Shown: piece by piece, positions 1-6,256 of the stretch
Numbering within the stretch: the first letter of the stretch is position 1
How the letters are laid out: each line of letters starts with the position of its first letter
DNA from: Streptomyces katrae
Lineage (GTDB): Bacteria; Actinomycetota; Actinomycetes; Streptomycetales; Streptomycetaceae
Assembly (NCBI RefSeq): GCF_000966975.1
Contig: NZ_JZWV01000607.1
Span: 1 to 12,792, forward strand
Length of the DNA: 12,792 nucleotides
Reading direction: 5' to 3'
The notes under the pieces: model-generated
Seen by the model: only the letters and a program-made list of their open reading frames with translations
Database searches by the model: none
Told to the model about the DNA's origin: nothing
Program-made: the position numbers and the translations under genes

Positions 1-1374
1 GTCGTCACCCTTGCCGTGGTAGTTCACGTCGTAGGCGACACCCGCCTGACCGCCGAACTTCGCGGCCTGGGCCGCCGTCTTGATGCCCTCGGCGCCCGTG
101 TCCGTACCGCCGGACGGGATGCCCGCCTCGATGAACGGGCCGTAGTCCGAGCGGCCGGTGAAGTCGCTGCCCTCGTGCGGGATCTTCTGCGCGTCGAGGA
201 AGTCGGTGATCTGCTTCTCCAGCTGCGCCGAACCCTCCGGGCCGGGGCCCGAACCGACCTTGTCGGAGTCGTCGCCGTCGTAGACGAAGTAGGCGGCGTT
301 GGGCGAGGCGATCATGTCGAAGTTCAGGTAGAGCTTGATCTGCTTCTTCTGCTCCGGCGTCAGCGAGGCCACGTACGCCTCCGAGCCGAGCAGGCCGAAC
401 TCCTCCGCCGACCACCAGGCGAACTTGACCTTGTTCTTGATCTTCTTCTGCTCGCCCGCCAGGCGCTGGGCGACCTGGAGGATGCCGGCCGAGCCGGAGC
501 CGTTGTCGTTGATGCCCGGGCCGGCCGCCACCGAGTCCAGGTGGGCGCCGAGGAAGACCGTGTTCTCCGGGTCGCCGCCCTTCGTCTCCGCGATCACGTT
601 CCAGGTCTTGCGGTTCTCCCGGAACTGGCGGACGTCGAGGGTCACTTCCACCGGCCCGGCCGCGGCCTCAGCCGCCAGCTTCTCGCCGTCGGCCTGGCTG
701 ATGCCGCCGGTGGGGACCTTGCCGACGTTCGGGTCGCCCAGGGTGCCGTTCAGGGAGCCCGCGGTGTTGTTGTAGATGACGGCGCCGACCGCGCCGGCCG
801 CCGCCGCGTTCGCCTGCTTCGTGGCGAAGGTGCAGCCGCCCCGCTTGACCAGGGCGATCTTCCCGGTGAAGGCGCCGGGCGCGAAGTCGGCGGCGTCACA
901 GCCGTTGGAGCCGTCCGCGTCGACCGGGACGACGGCGACCGGGGCGGTGATCCCGCCCTCCGGGCCGCTCGCCGTGTACGTCATCAGCTTGAGCGGGACG
1001 TCGCGTCCGTTCGCGCCGTTGACCTTCAGCGTCTCGGCGATCGTCTCGACGTACACGAAGTCGAACTCGTTGCGCGAGACCTCGTAGCCGGCGGCCTTCA
1101 GCACGCCCTCCACGTACTTGGCCGACTGCTCGTGCCCCTTCGAACCCGCCACCCGGGTGCCGTTGTTGTAGTCGGCGATCGACTGGAAGACCTTCAGGTG
1201 GTTGTTGGCACCCTTGCCCGTCGCCTCCTTGACCAGCTTCCTGGCCAGGGCCTCACCCCGGGCGGCATCGCTCTGCGGGCCCGACGCGCCGGCCGGGCCG
1301 GCGAGGAGCAGCGGGGAGACGAGGGCCGCGGCCGCCAGGGCGGCGGTGGCTGCGGCTATACGGCGAGAAGGCAT
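1..1374 (-). CDS. Secreted M28-family zinc aminopeptidase with PA domain (C-terminus cut off)
   Basis: Secreted metallo-aminopeptidase, probably removing N-terminal residues from peptides outside the cell. The 458 visible residues open with a signal peptide (MPSRR, then an Ala/Leu-rich core and an Ala-Gly-Ala type cleavage site near residue 33). A protease-associated (PA) domain follows at about 125-235, including GGCTFATKQANAAAAGAVG around Cys181. The M28 catalytic domain shows every expected zinc and catalytic residue: His278 in AHLDS, Asp290 in GINDNGSG, Glu324-Glu325 in WWSAEEFG, Asp353 in NFDMI and His453 in YH. The spacing of the first five matches Streptomyces griseus aminopeptidase. 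The start is the ATG at 1374, with AAAGGA five bases upstream. The frame stays open to base 1, so only the tail is missing. The family and secretion are clear; the substrate preference is not visible. Confidence 0.95.
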   Translation of the reverse strand, partial: MPSRRIAAATAALAAAALVSPLLLAGPAGASGPQSDAARGEALARKLVKEATGKGANNHLKVFQSIADYNNGTRVAGSKGHEQSAKYVEGVLKAAGYEVSRNEFDFVYVETIAETLKVNGANGRDVPLKLMTYTASGPEGGITAPVAVVPVDADGSNGCDAADFAPGAFTGKIALVKRGGCTFATKQANAAAAGAVGAVIYNNTAGSLNGTLGDPNVGKVPTGGISQADGEKLAAEAAAGPVEVTLDVRQFRENRKTWNVIAETKGGDPENTVFLGAHLDSVAAGPGINDNGSGSAGILQVAQRLAGEQKKIKNKVKFAWWSAEEFGLLGSEAYVASLTPEQKKQIKLYLNFDMIASPNAAYFVYDGDDSDKVGSGPGPEGSAQLEKQITDFLDAQKIPHEGSDFTGRSDYGPFIEAGIPSGGTDTGAEGIKTAAQAAKFGGQAGVAYDVNYHGKGDD

Positions 1375-1394
1375 GAAAGTCCTTTCACGGCACG

Positions 1395-1433
1395 GAAGCG
1401 ACTGCGAGTGAAGCGACTGCGAGTGAAGCGACT
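1395..1433. repeat. 15-bp tandem repeat, 2.6 copies, in the leader of the M28 peptidase gene
   Basis: The unit GAAGCGACTGCGAGT occurs at 1395-1409 and again at 1410-1424. A partial third copy (GAAGCGACT) runs to 1433. The array lies 20-60 bases upstream of the peptidase start codon, in what should be its 5' untranslated leader or core promoter. The reading frames across it do not look coding. It may be simple slippage or a repeated protein-binding site. Confidence 0.8.
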
Positions 1434-1488
1434 ACGGAGGTGAGCGGTGGGGGCACGTTAGGCAGCAAGCGGCCGCCGTCGCCAGACT

Positions 1489-1512
1489 TTTCACTGCTTC
1501 CGGTTTGTGAAA
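1489..1512. promoter_or_regulatory. Inverted repeat TTTCAC-N12-GTGAAA upstream of the M28 peptidase
   Basis: Perfect 6-bp arms lie at 1489-1494 and 1507-1512 in the 215-base gap between the peptidase start and the end of the upstream regulator gene. A further TTTCAC lies at 1383-1388, overlapping the peptidase ribosome binding site. The arrangement fits a dimeric regulator site near the peptidase promoter, but short arms like these can arise by chance. I could not identify a convincing -35/-10 pair here. Confidence 0.3.
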
Positions 1513-1589
1513 TCCGGATATCGGTGCGTCTGCGCCGCCGGAGAACGGCGAAAACCGGCCACTGTCCGCACCCCGGATCGGCCCGGACC

Positions 1590-2714
1590 TCACCGGAGGA
1601 TGCCCTCGATGAGGTCCGGTCCTATCCGGGCGACCACGGACAGATCCAACTGGTACTGAACGTAACGGCCCTGACGGCGCGTATGGATCAGCCCGGCCCG
1701 CTTCAGGACGGACAGGTGCCGGGAGACCTCCGGCGCGGATGTCCCGTACACCCGGGCCAGCTCACTGGTCGTGTACGGGGCCCGTGCCAGGCTGCGGCAC
1801 AGCATCATCCGCATGGGGTGCGCCAGCGCCTCCATCCGGCGCTGCACCTGCTCCACCGACGGCGGCTCCGAGGCCAGCTCCGGGGACTCCAGGGGGTAGT
1901 GGACCACCGGCATCCAGCCGGGCGCGTGCAGCACGAGCAGGTGCGGCCAGCCGAAGTTCGTCGGGATGAACAGCAGGCCGGGCCCGACCGCCGGATCGGT
2001 GGCGGTGGCCTGGCCGTTGACCATCTTGTCGGCGGTGATCACCGTCTGCGCCGCGTCCACGCTCAGCGCCGAGGACACCTCCTTCAGCACGGCCGGCAGC
2101 CCCCGGTGGCGCAGCACCTCCGTCTTGCGCCGGGCGTCCGCGGTCTGCCGCGGCTCGATCCGCCGCCAGGTCTCCGCGAAGAAGGCCTCGTCGCAGTCCT
2201 CCAGCAGCCGTCGCAGCCAGACGCGTACGGGCGCGGGCTCGTCCAGCAGCCGCCGCGTGAACTCCAGCCGCGCCGGACCGCGCGCGGCCGCCGTCTCCAG
2301 CGCCTTGGCCCGGGCGGTGGCGTCGGAGAGCGGGGACGGCTGGCCGCCCTCGTTGTAGAGGGCCAGCCAGCAGTGCTCCAGCGCGGCCAGCACGAACCGC
2401 TCGTCGTCCATCCGGTCGAGGACGTCCAGCTCCTCGGCCAGCGTCGTCCCGGGGAGCCCGCTGCCGCCGGGGACGCCGGCGAAGGCCATGAAGACGTCGG
2501 AGAACGAACTGCGCCACATGAAATCGGCCTCCAGGAGCCGCTCGGCCAAGCAGGGGTCGAGCGAGGCCCTGGTCGTCCTCGTCCAGGAGTGCAGCCCGGG
2601 GTGGTGGGCGGGCTGCGAGAGCGCGTGCAGCGTCATGCAGAGCTCGGCGAGCGGGGAGGGCGCGAACGAGATCCGCTCCACGGGGAGCCCGGCGATGTCG
2701 ATGGTCACGCTCAT
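1590..2714 (-). CDS. ArsR-type winged-helix transcriptional regulator with large N-terminal domain (DUF5937-like)
   Basis: A 374-residue DNA-binding regulator. The C-terminal 88 residues (about 287-374) form an ArsR-like winged helix. ALAHPMRMMLCRSL is the entry helix, TTSELARVYGTS the first half of the HTH, PEVSRHLSVLKRAGL (about 328-342) the recognition helix, and HTRRQGRYVQYQL the wing. The metal-sensing ELCVCDL motif of classical ArsR/SmtB proteins is absent, so metal sensing is unlikely. Residues 1 to about 280 (starting MSVTIDIAGLPVERISFAPS) match my memory of the actinobacterial DUF5937 domain, perhaps a ligand or dimer domain. The ATG at 2714 begins the conserved-looking N-terminus, although the same frame is open as far as 3107. 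The ribosome binding site is weak. A perfect inverted repeat about 120 bases upstream, shared with the divergent small gene, suggests autoregulation. The ligand and targets are unknown. Confidence 0.85.
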   Translation of the reverse strand: MSVTIDIAGLPVERISFAPSPLAELCMTLHALSQPAHHPGLHSWTRTTRASLDPCLAERLLEADFMWRSSFSDVFMAFAGVPGGSGLPGTTLAEELDVLDRMDDERFVLAALEHCWLALYNEGGQPSPLSDATARAKALETAAARGPARLEFTRRLLDEPAPVRVWLRRLLEDCDEAFFAETWRRIEPRQTADARRKTEVLRHRGLPAVLKEVSSALSVDAAQTVITADKMVNGQATATDPAVGPGLLFIPTNFGWPHLLVLHAPGWMPVVHYPLESPELASEPPSVEQVQRRMEALAHPMRMMLCRSLARAPYTTSELARVYGTSAPEVSRHLSVLKRAGLIHTRRQGRYVQYQLDLSVVARIGPDLIEGILR

Positions 2715-2830
2715 CGCCCCATTCTGACCGCCCCCGCCCCCGACCGGACCCCCGGGTGCGGAACGGGAACACCCCCCGGACCGCATCCGTCCGAGCGGCC
2801 CGGCGAGGGCTGCGCCGCAGGTCGGAGCCC

Positions 2831-2855
2831 TCGATTGACGCCTCCCGTCAATCGA
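2831..2855. promoter_or_regulatory. Perfect 10-5-10 inverted repeat, probable operator between divergent genes
   Basis: TCGATTGACG (2831-2840) and CGTCAATCGA (2846-2855) are exact reverse complements around the spacer CCTCC. The site lies between the ArsR-type regulator (starting at 2714, minus) and the 77-residue gene (starting at 2892, plus). Each arm holds TTGACG, which resembles a -35 hexamer on its own strand. TTGA/TCAA-type palindromes are common as ArsR-family operators. I infer that the adjacent regulator binds here and represses one or both genes. I did not find a good -10 box at the matching distance on either strand. Confidence 0.65.
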
Positions 2856-2891
2856 CGGGCGGACTGCGGCCGATGGGGTGAGGGTGGATGC

Positions 2892-3125
2892 ATGACCGCG
2901 ATCGAGCAGTACCTCATCGACACCTACCGAGCCTCCCAGCACGGCACGCCCATGCCCCCGCCCCCGGGCCGCGACGACCTGGCCGTCCTGGGCTCGGTCC
3001 GCACGGCGGCCCAGTTCGAAGCCGCCGTCGCCGGCGCCCCCACCACCCACCCCTGGCGCCACGCCTGGCAGCAGGGCTGGCACCACGCCCTGACCCGCCT
3101 CCTGCACGGCACCCGGGCCTGCTGA
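2892..3125 (+). CDS. Small Trp/His-rich protein of unknown function (77 residues)
   Basis: I do not recognise this protein. It begins MTAIEQYLIDTYRAS, continues through a short Pro run (MPPPPG, 21-26) and ends in a segment with Trp55, Trp59 and Trp63 at four-residue spacing among His53, His57, His64, His65 and His72. That spacing would put the tryptophans on one face of a helix. It contains no lysine, no signal peptide and no membrane segment. Third codon positions are almost all G or C, which supports real coding. The start is the ATG at 2892 behind a GGGTGAGGGTGG stretch; an ATG at 2888 is out of frame. The gene is divergent from the ArsR-type regulator, shares its palindromic region, and may be the regulator's target. 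It converges on the next minus-strand gene across only 21 bases. Confidence 0.75.
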   Translation: MTAIEQYLIDTYRASQHGTPMPPPPGRDDLAVLGSVRTAAQFEAAVAGAPTTHPWRHAWQQGWHHALTRLLHGTRAC

Positions 3126-3146
3126 GGGCGCCCCGACGGCGGTCGG

Positions 3147-3734
3147 CTAGCGGTGGCAGTAGAAGTCGATCGCCTTGTCGAACGCGGCGGAGTAGGCGTT
3201 CTTGTAGGCCGCTTCCGCCTTCTTCTGGCCTTCCGGATCGGGAGCGAGGCCGTGGAGGTTGGGCACCGGGGGTTCCGCTTCCGCGTCACAGGCACCGGAC
3301 TCGGCCAGCTTCTTCCCCTGCGCCCAGCCCTCGTGCGTGCCACGGGTCTGCTCGGAGAGGATCAGCTTCTGGTTGACGATCTCCTGGGCTTCCTGCCCGC
3401 CCACGCACTTCACGCTCGGACCGCCGTGCTGGGAGGCGACGTACACGCCCGCCGGCACGTCACCGGAGGAGAACGTGCCGTCGTCGGCCACGATGACGAC
3501 CGCTCCGCCTTCGCCGTCGGTCCGCTTGAGGAAGACCTTGCCCCTGGCCTTGCTGAATCCCCCGCCCGTGACGGTCGCCTTGGCCGCGTCCCCCGCCTTG
3601 GCTTCGACGAAGCACTCCGAGCCGGACGGTCCCGCCGCCGGTGCGTGGACGGCCCATGCGGTGGCGGCCGGCCCCACGGCGAGAGAACAGACCATGAGGG
3701 AGGTGCACAGAGTTCTGCCGGTTCGCTGGTTCAT
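3147..3734 (-). CDS. Secreted protein of unknown function with four cysteines
   Basis: A 195-residue exported protein I cannot assign to a family. A Sec signal peptide (MNQRTGRTL, hydrophobic core, GPAATAWA) would be cleaved after about Ala28. The mature part has four cysteines (41, 110, 149, 193), enough for two disulfide bonds. The first half (about 45-110, TVTGGGFSKARGKVFLK to VYVASQHGG) reads like a small beta-sandwich, with alternating hydrophobic residues and turns. The second half is helical and charged and ends FYCHR. The start is the ATG at 3734 with GAGGA six bases upstream. No lipobox or cell-wall anchor is visible. The role could be structural or inhibitory in the cell envelope, but neither is shown. 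It forms its own transcription unit, separated from the PLP-enzyme gene by several stem-loops. Confidence 0.8.
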   Translation of the reverse strand: MNQRTGRTLCTSLMVCSLAVGPAATAWAVHAPAAGPSGSECFVEAKAGDAAKATVTGGGFSKARGKVFLKRTDGEGGAVVIVADDGTFSSGDVPAGVYVASQHGGPSVKCVGGQEAQEIVNQKLILSEQTRGTHEGWAQGKKLAESGACDAEAEPPVPNLHGLAPDPEGQKKAEAAYKNAYSAAFDKAIDFYCHR

Positions 3735-3804
3735 CGGCGGTCCTCACCTGTGGGGGAGGGGGAGGAGGACCCGGGCCACGCACGAGCTCGTACCGGCCGG
3801 CCCC

Positions 3805-3824
3805 TGAAGGAGTCCTCACCTTCA
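3805..3824. promoter_or_regulatory. Inverted repeat TGAAGG-N8-CCTTCA upstream of the secreted-protein gene
   Basis: The arms are TGAAGG (3805-3810) and CCTTCA (3819-3824), about 75 bases upstream of the secreted protein's start at 3734. The nonamer GTCCTCACC, read on the plus strand, occurs inside this region at 3812-3820 and again at 3740-3748, over the gene's ribosome binding site. It may be an operator or a leader hairpin; the evidence is only the symmetry. Confidence 0.3.
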
Positions 3825-3849
3825 TGCTCTCCCGCCCGTCCGGGCATGT

Positions 3850-3883
3850 CGACCGGGAGTGCGCACACCAACGCGCCCGGTCG
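3850..3883. terminator. Stem-loop CGACCGGG/CCCGGTCG in the gap after the PLP-enzyme gene
   Basis: Perfect 8-bp arms lie at 3850-3857 and 3876-3883, with a possible inner GCGC/GCGC pair. The element sits downstream of the minus-strand aldolase-like gene and upstream of the next minus-strand gene. It probably acts together with the closer stem-loops at 3887-3901 and 3905-3934 as part of a multi-hairpin termination region. It has no T-run, as is usual in Streptomyces. Confidence 0.4.
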
Positions 3884-3886
3884 GCA

Positions 3887-3934
3887 TCCCCGCGAAGGGG
3901 AGACGGCGGGGGCCCGGACCGCGAGCCCCCCGCC
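3887..3934 (-). terminator. Probable terminator of the PLP-enzyme gene (two stem-loops)
   Basis: GGCGGGGGC (3905-3913) pairs with GCCCCCCGCC (3925-3934), a 9-bp stem with one bulged C, starting two bases beyond the stop codon of the minus-strand gene at 3937. A second hairpin, TCCCC-GCGAA-GGGGA (3887-3901), follows directly in the direction of transcription. GC-rich stem-loops without a U-tract right after a stop codon are typical Streptomyces terminators. Confidence 0.6.
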
Positions 3935-3936
3935 CC

Positions 3937-5148
3937 CTACACCCGCCCCAGGAACCCCGCCACCGCCGAGCGGACGTCCTCCGGGGTCCAGGCCAGGCCC
4001 GGCTGCGTCACCGTGACCTCCGTCATCGACAGCCCCGGCGCGAGGCCCTCCGCGCTCCACCGCCCGAAGAGGACCGTGCCCTCCTCCTCCGCCAGCCGCG
4101 CGCCCGCTTCGGTCAGGCGGTCCGCCTCGTGCGGGAGCCACACCTGGAACTGGTGCGTGTGCGGCACCCCGGGGTTGATCCGGAACCACGGCACCCCGGC
4201 CGCCTCGAAGCCCTCGCGCAGCGCCCCCGCGACCCTCCTGGCCTGCTCGACGTACGCCGGGAGCAGGGGCAGCTCCCGCTCGAGCCCGGCCAGGGCCGAC
4301 AGGGCCTGGGGGAACTGGCGGAAGACCTGGCCCCCGTACCGGTGGCGCCAGACCCGGGTCTCCTCCACGAAGCCGCGGGTCCCCGCCAGGCATGCCCCGC
4401 TCAGCCCGCCCAGGGACTTGTAGAAGGACACGTAGACCGAGTCGGCCAGCCCGGCGATCTCCGCCAGGGGGCGGCCGAAGTGGACGGTGGTCTCCCACAG
4501 GCGGGCCCCGTCGAAGTGGACCACCGCGTCCCGCTCCCGGGCGGCGTCCACCAGCCCCGTCAGCTCCTCCCACGAGGGCAGCAGGAAGCCCGCGTCACGC
4601 AGCGGCAGCTCCAGCATCAGCGTGCCGAAGGGCTCGGGGTGCTCCCGGACCTCCTCCGGCGTCGGCTGGCGCGGCTCCTGCACCGGGTGGACGGTGCGCA
4701 GTCCCGAGACCGCCGACACGGCGCCGCCCTCCCACCGCTCGGGGTGGCCCAGGGGGTGCATGGCCACCACCGGGTTCCCGGTGCGGCCCGCCCAGCAGCG
4801 CAGGGCGATCTGCTGGGCCATCGTCCCGGTGGGGAAGAAGGCGGCGTCCTCGGTGCCGAGCAGGTCGGCGACCCGCCGCTCCAGGTCGGCCACGACCCCG
4901 TCGCCGTAGATGTCACCGGGGGCGTCCATGTCGTAGGGGGCGTCGGCCAGCCCCGCCAGGAGCTCCCCGACGGTCGCCTCCCGGGGGCCGCGGGTCAGCC
5001 TCCGGGAGGCTCCGCGCCACGCCGTCACGAGGCGCTCCGTCCGCCGCGCCGCCTCGTCGGCCGGGTCCGTCACGCCCCCGACGCCCCCCTCACCAGGCAC
5101 GTCACCAGGCACATCACCACATACGTCTTCGTCCGTCACGCCAGTCAT
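3937..5148 (-). CDS. PLP-dependent threonine-aldolase-family (beta-eliminating lyase fold) enzyme
   Basis: A 403-residue fold-type I PLP enzyme of the low-specificity threonine aldolase / beta-eliminating lyase superfamily. Members split L-threonine or other beta-hydroxy amino acids into glycine and an aldehyde, though some homologues have other substrates. Visible motifs are FFPTGTMAQQIAL (about 104-116, phosphate-binding turn), HPERWEGGA with the probable ring-stacking His135, VHFDGARLWE with Asp213 for the pyridine nitrogen, and SVYVSFYKSLGG with Lys244 as the expected Schiff-base lysine. It is somewhat longer than typical aldolases. Residues 1-25 are Gly/Asp-rich, are encoded partly by a 12-bp repeat and look non-conserved. 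A GTG at 5073 (residue 26), preceded by G-rich sequence, is a credible alternative start. The gene is divergent from the cofactor operon. The fold is sure; the exact reaction is inferred. Confidence 0.85.
   Translation of the reverse strand: MTGVTDEDVCGDVPGDVPGEGGVGGVTDPADEAARRTERLVTAWRGASRRLTRGPREATVGELLAGLADAPYDMDAPGDIYGDGVVADLERRVADLLGTEDAAFFPTGTMAQQIALRCWAGRTGNPVVAMHPLGHPERWEGGAVSAVSGLRTVHPVQEPRQPTPEEVREHPEPFGTLMLELPLRDAGFLLPSWEELTGLVDAARERDAVVHFDGARLWETTVHFGRPLAEIAGLADSVYVSFYKSLGGLSGACLAGTRGFVEETRVWRHRYGGQVFRQFPQALSALAGLERELPLLPAYVEQARRVAGALREGFEAAGVPWFRINPGVPHTHQFQVWLPHEADRLTEAGARLAEEEGTVLFGRWSAEGLAPGLSMTEVTVTQPGLAWTPEDVRSAVAGFLGRV
5090..5119. repeat. 12-bp tandem repeat in the 5' end of the PLP-enzyme gene
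   Basis: TCACCAGGCACG (5090-5101) is followed by TCACCAGGCACA (5102-5113) and by the partial copy TCACCA (5114-5119). On the minus strand it encodes the GDVPGDVPG part of the questionable N-terminal extension. The low complexity supports the idea that translation may begin further in. Confidence 0.7.
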
Positions 5149-5230
5149 CCCCCGATCATGCCCCGCGGACCCCGCCCGCCCCGAACCGTTCCCCGCCCCG
5201 GCCCGGACCGTTTCCCGGCCCGGCCCGCAC

Positions 5231-5296
5231 CCCCGGGCCTGACCGGCGGTACCCCGGGCCGAGGGCCTAGCATGGCGACGTATCGTCCGGTACCCC
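5231..5296. promoter_or_regulatory. Repeat-bearing promoter region of the pantothenate/NAD operon
   Basis: In the 178-base divergent gap, CCCCGGGCC occurs at 5231-5239 and 5252-5260, 21 bases apart, which is two helical turns. CGGTACCCC occurs at 5247-5255 and 5288-5296, 41 bases apart. TAGCAT at 5268-5273 resembles a Streptomyces -10 box, about 53 bases before the GTG at 5327, but I see no good -35 hexamer at the proper distance. The repeats could be operator sites, though GC bias makes short matches likely. Confidence 0.35.
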
Positions 5297-5326
5297 CCGC
5301 GGACTGGAACGGAAGGCATTCCCCGC

Positions 5327-6256
5327 GTGAACTCATCGCAGCAAGAGCGCCCCGCCCGGCTCTCCGTCGGAGTCGTCGGCGCCGGCCGCGTCGGACCGGC
5401 GCTGGCCCGCGCCCTCCAGCAGGCCGGGCACCACCCCGTAGCCGTCTCCGGGGTCTCCGACGCCTCCCGGCGCCGGGCCGACCGGATGCTGCCGGGCGTC
5501 CCCCTCCTCACCCCCGCGCAGGTGCTGGAGCGGGCCGAGCTGGTACTGCTGACCGTCCCCGACGACGCCCTCCCCGGGCTGGTCGAGGGCCTCGCCGAGA
5601 CCGGCGCCGTGCGCCCCGGGCAGCTCCTCGTGCACACCTCGGGCCGGTACGGGACCGCCGTGCTGGACCCCGCGCGCCGCGCGGGCGCGCTGCCCCTGGC
5701 CCTGCACCCCGCGATGACCTTCACCGGCACCGAGGTCGACGTGCAGCGCCTGGCCGGCTGCTCCTTCGGCGTGACCGCCCCCGACGAGCTGCGCCTGGCC
5801 GCCGAGGCCCTGGTCATCGAGATGGGCGGGGAGCCCGAGTGGATCGCCGAGGAGAGCCGCCCGCTCTACCACGCGGCCCTCGCCCTGGGCGCGAACCACC
5901 TGGTCACCCTGGTCGCACAGGCCATGGAGCTGCTGCGCACCGCCGGCGTCGAGCACCCCGACCGGATGCTCGGCCCCCTCCTCGGCGCCGCCCTGGACAA
6001 CGCCCTGCGCTCCGGCGACGCCGCCCTGACCGGCCCCGTCGCCCGCGGTGACGCCGGCACCGTCGCCGCGCACGTCTCGGAGCTGCGCGAGCACGCCCCC
6101 GGCACCGTCGCCGGGTACCTCGCCATGGCCCGCGCCACCGCCGACCGGGCCCTCGCGCACGGACTGCTCAAGCCCGAGCTCGCCGAGGACCTGCTCGGCG
6201 TGCTCGCCGACACCGCCGACACCGCCGACACCGATCCGAAGGGTGGGGAGCGATGA
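5327..6256 (+). CDS. Rossmann-fold / DUF2520 NAD(P)-binding protein, candidate ketopantoate reductase
   Basis: A 309-residue protein with an N-terminal Rossmann domain (GVVGAGRVG, glycines 18, 20 and 23) and a helical DUF2520-type C-terminal domain. It resembles the 6-phosphogluconate-dehydrogenase/PanE superfamily. Family-like motifs are HTSG (103-106), LHPAMTF (126-132) and [12 protein letters not shown] (181-192). No function is proven by sequence. Its place as first gene of a pantothenate operon, overlapping panC by four bases (ATGA), suggests it may reduce 2-ketopantoate to pantoate, a step otherwise done by PanE or IlvC. Related proteins sit next to panC in many bacteria. It starts at GTG 5327 with GGAAGG ten bases upstream. 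The end encodes ADTADTADT through a 9-bp triplication. It could instead act on another 2-keto acid. Confidence 0.85.
   Translation: MNSSQQERPARLSVGVVGAGRVGPALARALQQAGHHPVAVSGVSDASRRRADRMLPGVPLLTPAQVLERAELVLLTVPDDALPGLVEGLAETGAVRPGQLLVHTSGRYGTAVLDPARRAGALPLALHPAMTFTGTEVDVQRLAGCSFGVTAPDELRLAAEALVIEMGGEPEWIAEESRPLYHAALALGANHLVTLVAQAMELLRTAGVEHPDRMLGPLLGAALDNALRSGDAALTGPVARGDAGTVAAHVSELREHAPGTVAGYLAMARATADRALAHGLLKPELAEDLLGVLADTADTADTDPKGGER
6206..6232. repeat. 9-bp in-frame triplication at the 3' end of the DUF2520 gene
   Basis: GCCGACACC is repeated exactly three times (6206-6214, 6215-6223, 6224-6232) and encodes Ala-Asp-Thr three times near the protein's C-terminus. It is probably replication slippage in a tolerant tail. 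Confidence 0.75.

Noticed and set aside
16..1443. 475-residue plus-strand frame
   Set aside because: It is antisense to the M28 peptidase, whose zinc ligands and signal peptide are all present. The product is Arg/Val/Asp-rich nonsense typical of GC-rich shadow frames.
1440..2891. Long plus-strand frame running into the 77-residue gene
   Set aside because: It is antisense to the ArsR-type regulator with shadow-like composition. Only the part from the ATG at 2892 has proper codon use and an upstream ribosome binding site.
2715..3107. N-terminal extension of the ArsR-type regulator frame
   Set aside because: It overlaps the 77-residue gene on the other strand and has no family-like sequence. 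The normal start is the ATG at 2714.
3850..3934. Cluster of inverted repeats as an attachment site or small RNA
   Set aside because: No integrase, tRNA or second copy is present, and the position after a stop codon fits transcription termination better.
5149..5326. Riboswitch ahead of the cofactor operon
   Set aside because: No conserved riboswitch core could be recognised, and the likely leader after TAGCAT is too short (about 50 bases).
5149..5817. Upstream extension of the PLP-enzyme frame on the minus strand
   Set aside because: It overlaps the promoter and the first third of the DUF2520 gene and has shadow-like composition.
3859..6051. 730-residue plus-strand frame
   Set aside because: It runs antisense through the PLP enzyme and out of frame through the DUF2520 gene. 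The composition is mostly Arg/Pro/Ala.
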